Assembly (NCBI RefSeq): GCF_003711225.1
Contig: NZ_CP031030.1
Span: 2,914,001 to 2,978,000, forward strand
Reading direction: 5' to 3'
DNA: 64,000 nucleotides
From: Runella sp. SP2
Lineage (GTDB): Bacteria > Bacteroidota > Bacteroidia > Cytophagales > Spirosomataceae
This document shows, piece after piece, positions 61,073 through 64,000 of the stretch; position 1 is the stretch's first letter, and each line of letters starts with the position of its first letter. The position numbers and the translations under genes were made by a program. Below the pieces are notes generated by a model that worked only from the letters and a program-made list of their open reading frames with translations, ran no database searches and was not told the origin of the DNA.

Positions 61073-61681
61073 ATGCCCAAAACTCTAAGCAGGGTACTCT
61101 TGACCGTTGTATTACTCCCATTGTTGATTCCAACTTTGGGAGTTTTTCACGCAGAAAACCCTCCCCAAACCCCTTCCCAAAACGTTGCTTCAGATACCGC
61201 TCATTTTCCCCGTTCTTTTGGGCTTGGCAGAGTTGCGACCCAAGTTGAAATTAAAAAATTGGACATTGACGTCCGCCCCGACGGCAAAGGATTGCCCGTT
61301 GGTTCGGGAGTTTCGGCCAAAGGAAAAGCCATTTTTGAGGTCAAATGCGCTCCCTGTCACGGGATAGGCGGCGTGGGTGGCCCCAACGGCTCGCTGGTCT
61401 CTTCGGTGCCTGCTGCGGGCAAACGACCCGAACGCACCATCGGCAATTATTGGCCGTACGCTACCACGGTTTTTGACTACGTGCGCCGCGCAATGCCTTT
61501 CAACGCCCCTGGATCGTTGACCGACGAGGAAGTCTATCACTTAACGGCGTACTTGCTTCATGCCAACAAAATCATTGACGAAACGACGGTGATTGACGCC
61601 AAAAGTCTGCCCAAGGTTGTAATGCCTGCCCATCAACTATTCATTCCCGACGACCGCAAAGGTGGCCCCGAAATCAAATAA
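61073..61681 (+). CDS. Monohaem cytochrome c, SoxD-like partner of SoxC
   Basis: 202 residues. A signal peptide (~1-25) leads to one class I cytochrome c domain. The haem site is CAPCH at residues 92-96, with an axial Met candidate in RRAMPF, and YLLHANKII at the C-terminal helix. It is 2 bp from the soxC-like gene, so the two products probably form a complex that passes electrons from sulfite to the respiratory chain. SoxD in true Sox systems is diheme; this one has a single haem. Confidence 0.93.
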   Translation: MPKTLSRVLLTVVLLPLLIPTLGVFHAENPPQTPSQNVASDTAHFPRSFGLGRVATQVEIKKLDIDVRPDGKGLPVGSGVSAKGKAIFEVKCAPCHGIGGVGGPNGSLVSSVPAAGKRPERTIGNYWPYATTVFDYVRRAMPFNAPGSLTDEEVYHLTAYLLHANKIIDETTVIDAKSLPKVVMPAHQLFIPDDRKGGPEIK

Positions 61682-61683
61682 CG

Positions 61684-62922
61684 ATGAAAAACAAACTCAT
61701 TGAGATTGGGCAGATTGCCCCCAAATTTAGCCGACGAAAATTATTAGGTGGTGCCGCTACCGCCGCCGTGGCCATCGTACAAACGGCCCAAGGCAAAAAC
61801 CTCCAACAAGCCATTACAGTCGGCGATTTGCCCGACGACCCCACCAAAGTAGTAGGTACGCTGGCGGGCGAAGTAGGCACACGCTCTTCGTTTGAAAAAT
61901 TGGTTAAAAAGCCTTCCGATATTTCGTCGCGCTCTCCTTTGCAAGATTTTTACGGAATGATTACGCCTTCCGATTTGCACTTTGAGCGCCACCACGCGGG
62001 TGTGCCTGTCATTGACCCCAACAAACACGAATTACTGATTCACGGATTGGTCGAAAAACCGTTGATTTTTAAACTGTCTGACTTAAAACGTTTTCCTTCG
62101 GTATCCCGTATTGCTTTTTTGGAATGTTCGGGTAATTACCGCACGGGCAAAGAAACGCTCTCGCCACAAGAAATTTGTGGGCTCACCAGTCAAAGTGAGT
62201 GGACGGGGGTCAAACTTTCGACGCTTTTTCGGGAAGTAGGCGTCAAGCCCAACGCATCGTGGTTTTTGGCCGAAGGAGGCGATGCTGCCGTGATGACACG
62301 CAGTATTCCCGTCAAAAAAGGCTGGGACGACGCCATCATTGCCTACGCCCAAAACGGCGAAGCTTTACGTCCCGAACAAGGCTACCCCGTTCGGTTATTT
62401 TTGCCTGGTTGGGAAGGAAACACCAGCGTGAAGTGGCTACGTCGCCTCGAACTGTCGGACGCGCCTTTTATGACCCGCGAAGAAACGTCCAAATATACCG
62501 AAAGTGTCAACGGAAAAATCCGACAATTTAGCTTTGACATTGATGCGCGTTCCATTATTACGTACCCTTCCTATCCCCAACGCATCGAAAAAGGCTGGGT
62601 CGAAATCAGGGGTTTGGCGTGGAGTGGGCGCGGCAAAGTAGTCCAAGTGGAGGTCAGCACCAACGCTGGAAAATCGTGGCAACTGGCCCGACTGCAAGAA
62701 CCGATTTTGGACAAAGCCCACGTGCAGTTTCGGTACTTGTGGGAATGGAAAGGAGAGTCCACCGAAATTATGAGTCGCGTAACGGACGAAACGGGTTACG
62801 TTCAGCCCACTTACCAGCAGCTCATTGCCGCCCGAGGGGCGGACGGAGGCTACCATTTTAACCCTATTGCGTCGTGGCAAATCAAACCCGACGGTGCTGT
62901 CCTGCATAAACCAGAAAAATAA
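61684..62922 (+). CDS. soxC: Sulfite dehydrogenase, molybdopterin subunit (SoxC-like)
   Basis: 412 residues. A twin-arginine-like signal (SRRKLLGGAATAAVA) is followed by the sulfite-oxidase molybdenum domain: DLHFERHHAGVP, VSRIAFLECSGNYR with Cys148 as the molybdenum ligand, and GYPVRLFLPGWEGNTSVKWLRRLEL. The Mo-co dimerisation domain (~280-400) has RIEKGWVEIRGLAWSGRGKVVQVEVS. It oxidises sulfite to sulfate. Together with the cytochrome c upstream it would form a SoxCD-type pair. No soxXYZAB gene is in the window, so free sulfite may be the substrate. Confidence 0.95.
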   Translation: MKNKLIEIGQIAPKFSRRKLLGGAATAAVAIVQTAQGKNLQQAITVGDLPDDPTKVVGTLAGEVGTRSSFEKLVKKPSDISSRSPLQDFYGMITPSDLHFERHHAGVPVIDPNKHELLIHGLVEKPLIFKLSDLKRFPSVSRIAFLECSGNYRTGKETLSPQEICGLTSQSEWTGVKLSTLFREVGVKPNASWFLAEGGDAAVMTRSIPVKKGWDDAIIAYAQNGEALRPEQGYPVRLFLPGWEGNTSVKWLRRLELSDAPFMTREETSKYTESVNGKIRQFSFDIDARSIITYPSYPQRIEKGWVEIRGLAWSGRGKVVQVEVSTNAGKSWQLARLQEPILDKAHVQFRYLWEWKGESTEIMSRVTDETGYVQPTYQQLIAARGADGGYHFNPIASWQIKPDGAVLHKPEK

Positions 62923-62938
62923 CTGTATTATTTCCACG

Positions 62939-64000
62939 ATGTCTTTTCTTACGCTTGTTACTGTCTTACTGATTTCTCAACAACCCGCAGAAGATTCGGT
63001 CAAAAACGACTTTTCCGTCAACGTAGAAATACGTCCGCGCCTAGAATTTAAAGAAAACTATCGGCTTTCTTCGGAAGAAACGTTTGACCCAACGACCTTC
63101 ATCAGTCAGCGGAACAGGCTTAATATCAACAATCTACGCAAAAACTTTAACCTCCGTGTGTCTTTTCAGGAAATTCATTTATTCCTAAAAGATGGCGTTG
63201 GCTCACAGGTAGGAAGTCTCAATTTCAACGAATTATACATTGAGCCAAAAATAGGTAAGCATTTTTCAGCCCTTATTGGTCGGCAAAATTTTCAGTTAGA
63301 CAACGGGCGGATGTTTTCAGCTGCTCCTTGGTCACAGCAACATCGTTCGCACGAAGGCATTCGTTTGCAATACGTTACCCGTTCGTTTAGAACCGATTTT
63401 GCGGCCTTTTTTACGCGAAATTACGGCAGCCGCTTCGAGGCTAGTTATTCGCCCGTGGCTTCGCACAAGTACCAGTATTTGTTGGTTCATCAGTTAAAAG
63501 GCACCCACCAACAGCTCACTTATACCCTCATCAATTCGGCAGAACTGTTTGATAAAACCTTTTCTAATGCCAAACGCTACGCGACGGGTGGCCGACTGGA
63601 ATACAACCTAAAAGGCATTTATACCACGCTCAGTGCTTTTTACCAATACGGACGAAACCAACAAAATCAACGCGTGAGGGCCTATTATGTTCAACCCGAG
63701 GTCAGCGCTACGCTTAAAAAATTTACGTTGAGGGTGGGAGCTGAACTGCTTAGCGGTAATCCAGATAACGTTAAAAGTGGCTATTCCAATTCGTACGAAA
63801 TAGCCTACGGGGTTGCGTGGAAATTTATGGGTAACATGAATTTTTACGCAAAATTCCCCGCCGACGTAGCCAACAAAGGTTTGTTTAACCCCTATCTTTT
63901 TTTGTTTTACCGCCTCACCAAAAAACTACAGTTACGCCTCGACAACCACTTGTTTTACAGCCAATACACCTTGGCAGCCCAAGCTCAAAAATACCTCGGA
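62939..64000 (+). CDS. Outer-membrane porin-like protein (alginate-export type), 3'-truncated
   Basis: The ATG at 62939 opens a frame that stays open to the end of the window (354 codons). A short hydrophobic N-terminus (SFLTLVTVLLISQQP) acts as the signal. The mature part has amphipathic beta strands and the pattern VEIRPRLEFKENY, LIGRQNFQLDNGRMF and QHRSHEGIRLQYV, which resembles alginate-export/porin-type barrels. It starts 16 bp after soxC and is probably co-transcribed; it may admit sulfite or another small anion. The C-terminus is missing. Confidence 0.8.
   Translation, partial: MSFLTLVTVLLISQQPAEDSVKNDFSVNVEIRPRLEFKENYRLSSEETFDPTTFISQRNRLNINNLRKNFNLRVSFQEIHLFLKDGVGSQVGSLNFNELYIEPKIGKHFSALIGRQNFQLDNGRMFSAAPWSQQHRSHEGIRLQYVTRSFRTDFAAFFTRNYGSRFEASYSPVASHKYQYLLVHQLKGTHQQLTYTLINSAELFDKTFSNAKRYATGGRLEYNLKGIYTTLSAFYQYGRNQQNQRVRAYYVQPEVSATLKKFTLRVGAELLSGNPDNVKSGYSNSYEIAYGVAWKFMGNMNFYAKFPADVANKGLFNPYLFLFYRLTKKLQLRLDNHLFYSQYTLAAQAQKYLG

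Overview
The window looks like the chromosome of an aerobic Bacteroidota bacterium of the Cytophagales, most like Runella and its relatives. The grounds are a GldJ gliding lipoprotein, two SusC/SusD pairs, DUF6249 and outer-membrane beta-barrel proteins typical of the phylum, and promoters of the Bacteroidota form TTTG-N19-TAnnTTTG. Genus is inference. No rRNA, tRNA, CRISPR array, phage or intact transposon was seen.

Region 1 (1-7.7 kb) holds a 5'-truncated serine hydrolase, a repeat-rich spacer, a TonB-like outer-membrane protein, an ECF sigma factor with a probable membrane anti-sigma partner, and a divergent DUF6249/serine hydrolase pair. Two matched promoter-like sites (TGTAACCA-N14-CTGTC) face outward from the spacer between the sigma factor and the DUF6249 gene. 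Region 2 (7.7-10.8 kb) is an envelope/general stress cluster: four-helix-bundle protein, LEA-like protein, YtxH, phage-holin-like protein and small membrane proteins. Region 3 (10.8-21.3 kb) is a signalling block: rpoN, an NtrC-type activator, three sensor kinases and two single-domain regulators, then a TspO-like protein and two tiny membrane proteins. A bipartite motif (TGGAAC-N11-CTYAYTG) lies upstream of stress genes at both ends of this block. Region 4 (21.4-25.4 kb) has a YCF48/BNR-like protein, an alpha-helical toroid-like protein and gldJ.

Region 5 (25.7-44.8 kb) is a sulfur island. A long co-directional run contains a TonB receptor, TauE/SafE exporter, sterol-desaturase-like protein, a cysteine-free redoxin, a Family 2A encapsulin shell protein (SrpI type), its cysteine desulfurase cargo with a disordered N-terminal extension of about 240 residues, and serine O-acetyltransferase. 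After a near-perfect promoter comes a second run: PhyH dioxygenase, SDR, CMD-like protein, TPR protein, TlpA-like thioredoxin and DUF4395. The opposite strand carries YceI, a DsbD-N-like protein, a second (IscS-type) desulfurase and MetY. The two sets converge on a five-copy 95-bp tandem repeat made of long hairpins.

Region 6 (45.7-64 kb) has two SusC/SusD pairs bracketing two DoxX-like paralogues, then a TPR protein, DUF1684 protein, monohaem cytochrome c, SoxC-type sulfite dehydrogenase and a 3'-truncated outer-membrane porin. Together regions 5 and 6 suggest uptake of an organosulfur or organic substrate, handling of released sulfite by export (TauE) or oxidation (SoxC/cytochrome c), and cysteine synthesis (EpsC, MetY) feeding desulfurases, one of them packaged in a protein nanocompartment. 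The individual identifications are strong; the link between them is inference.
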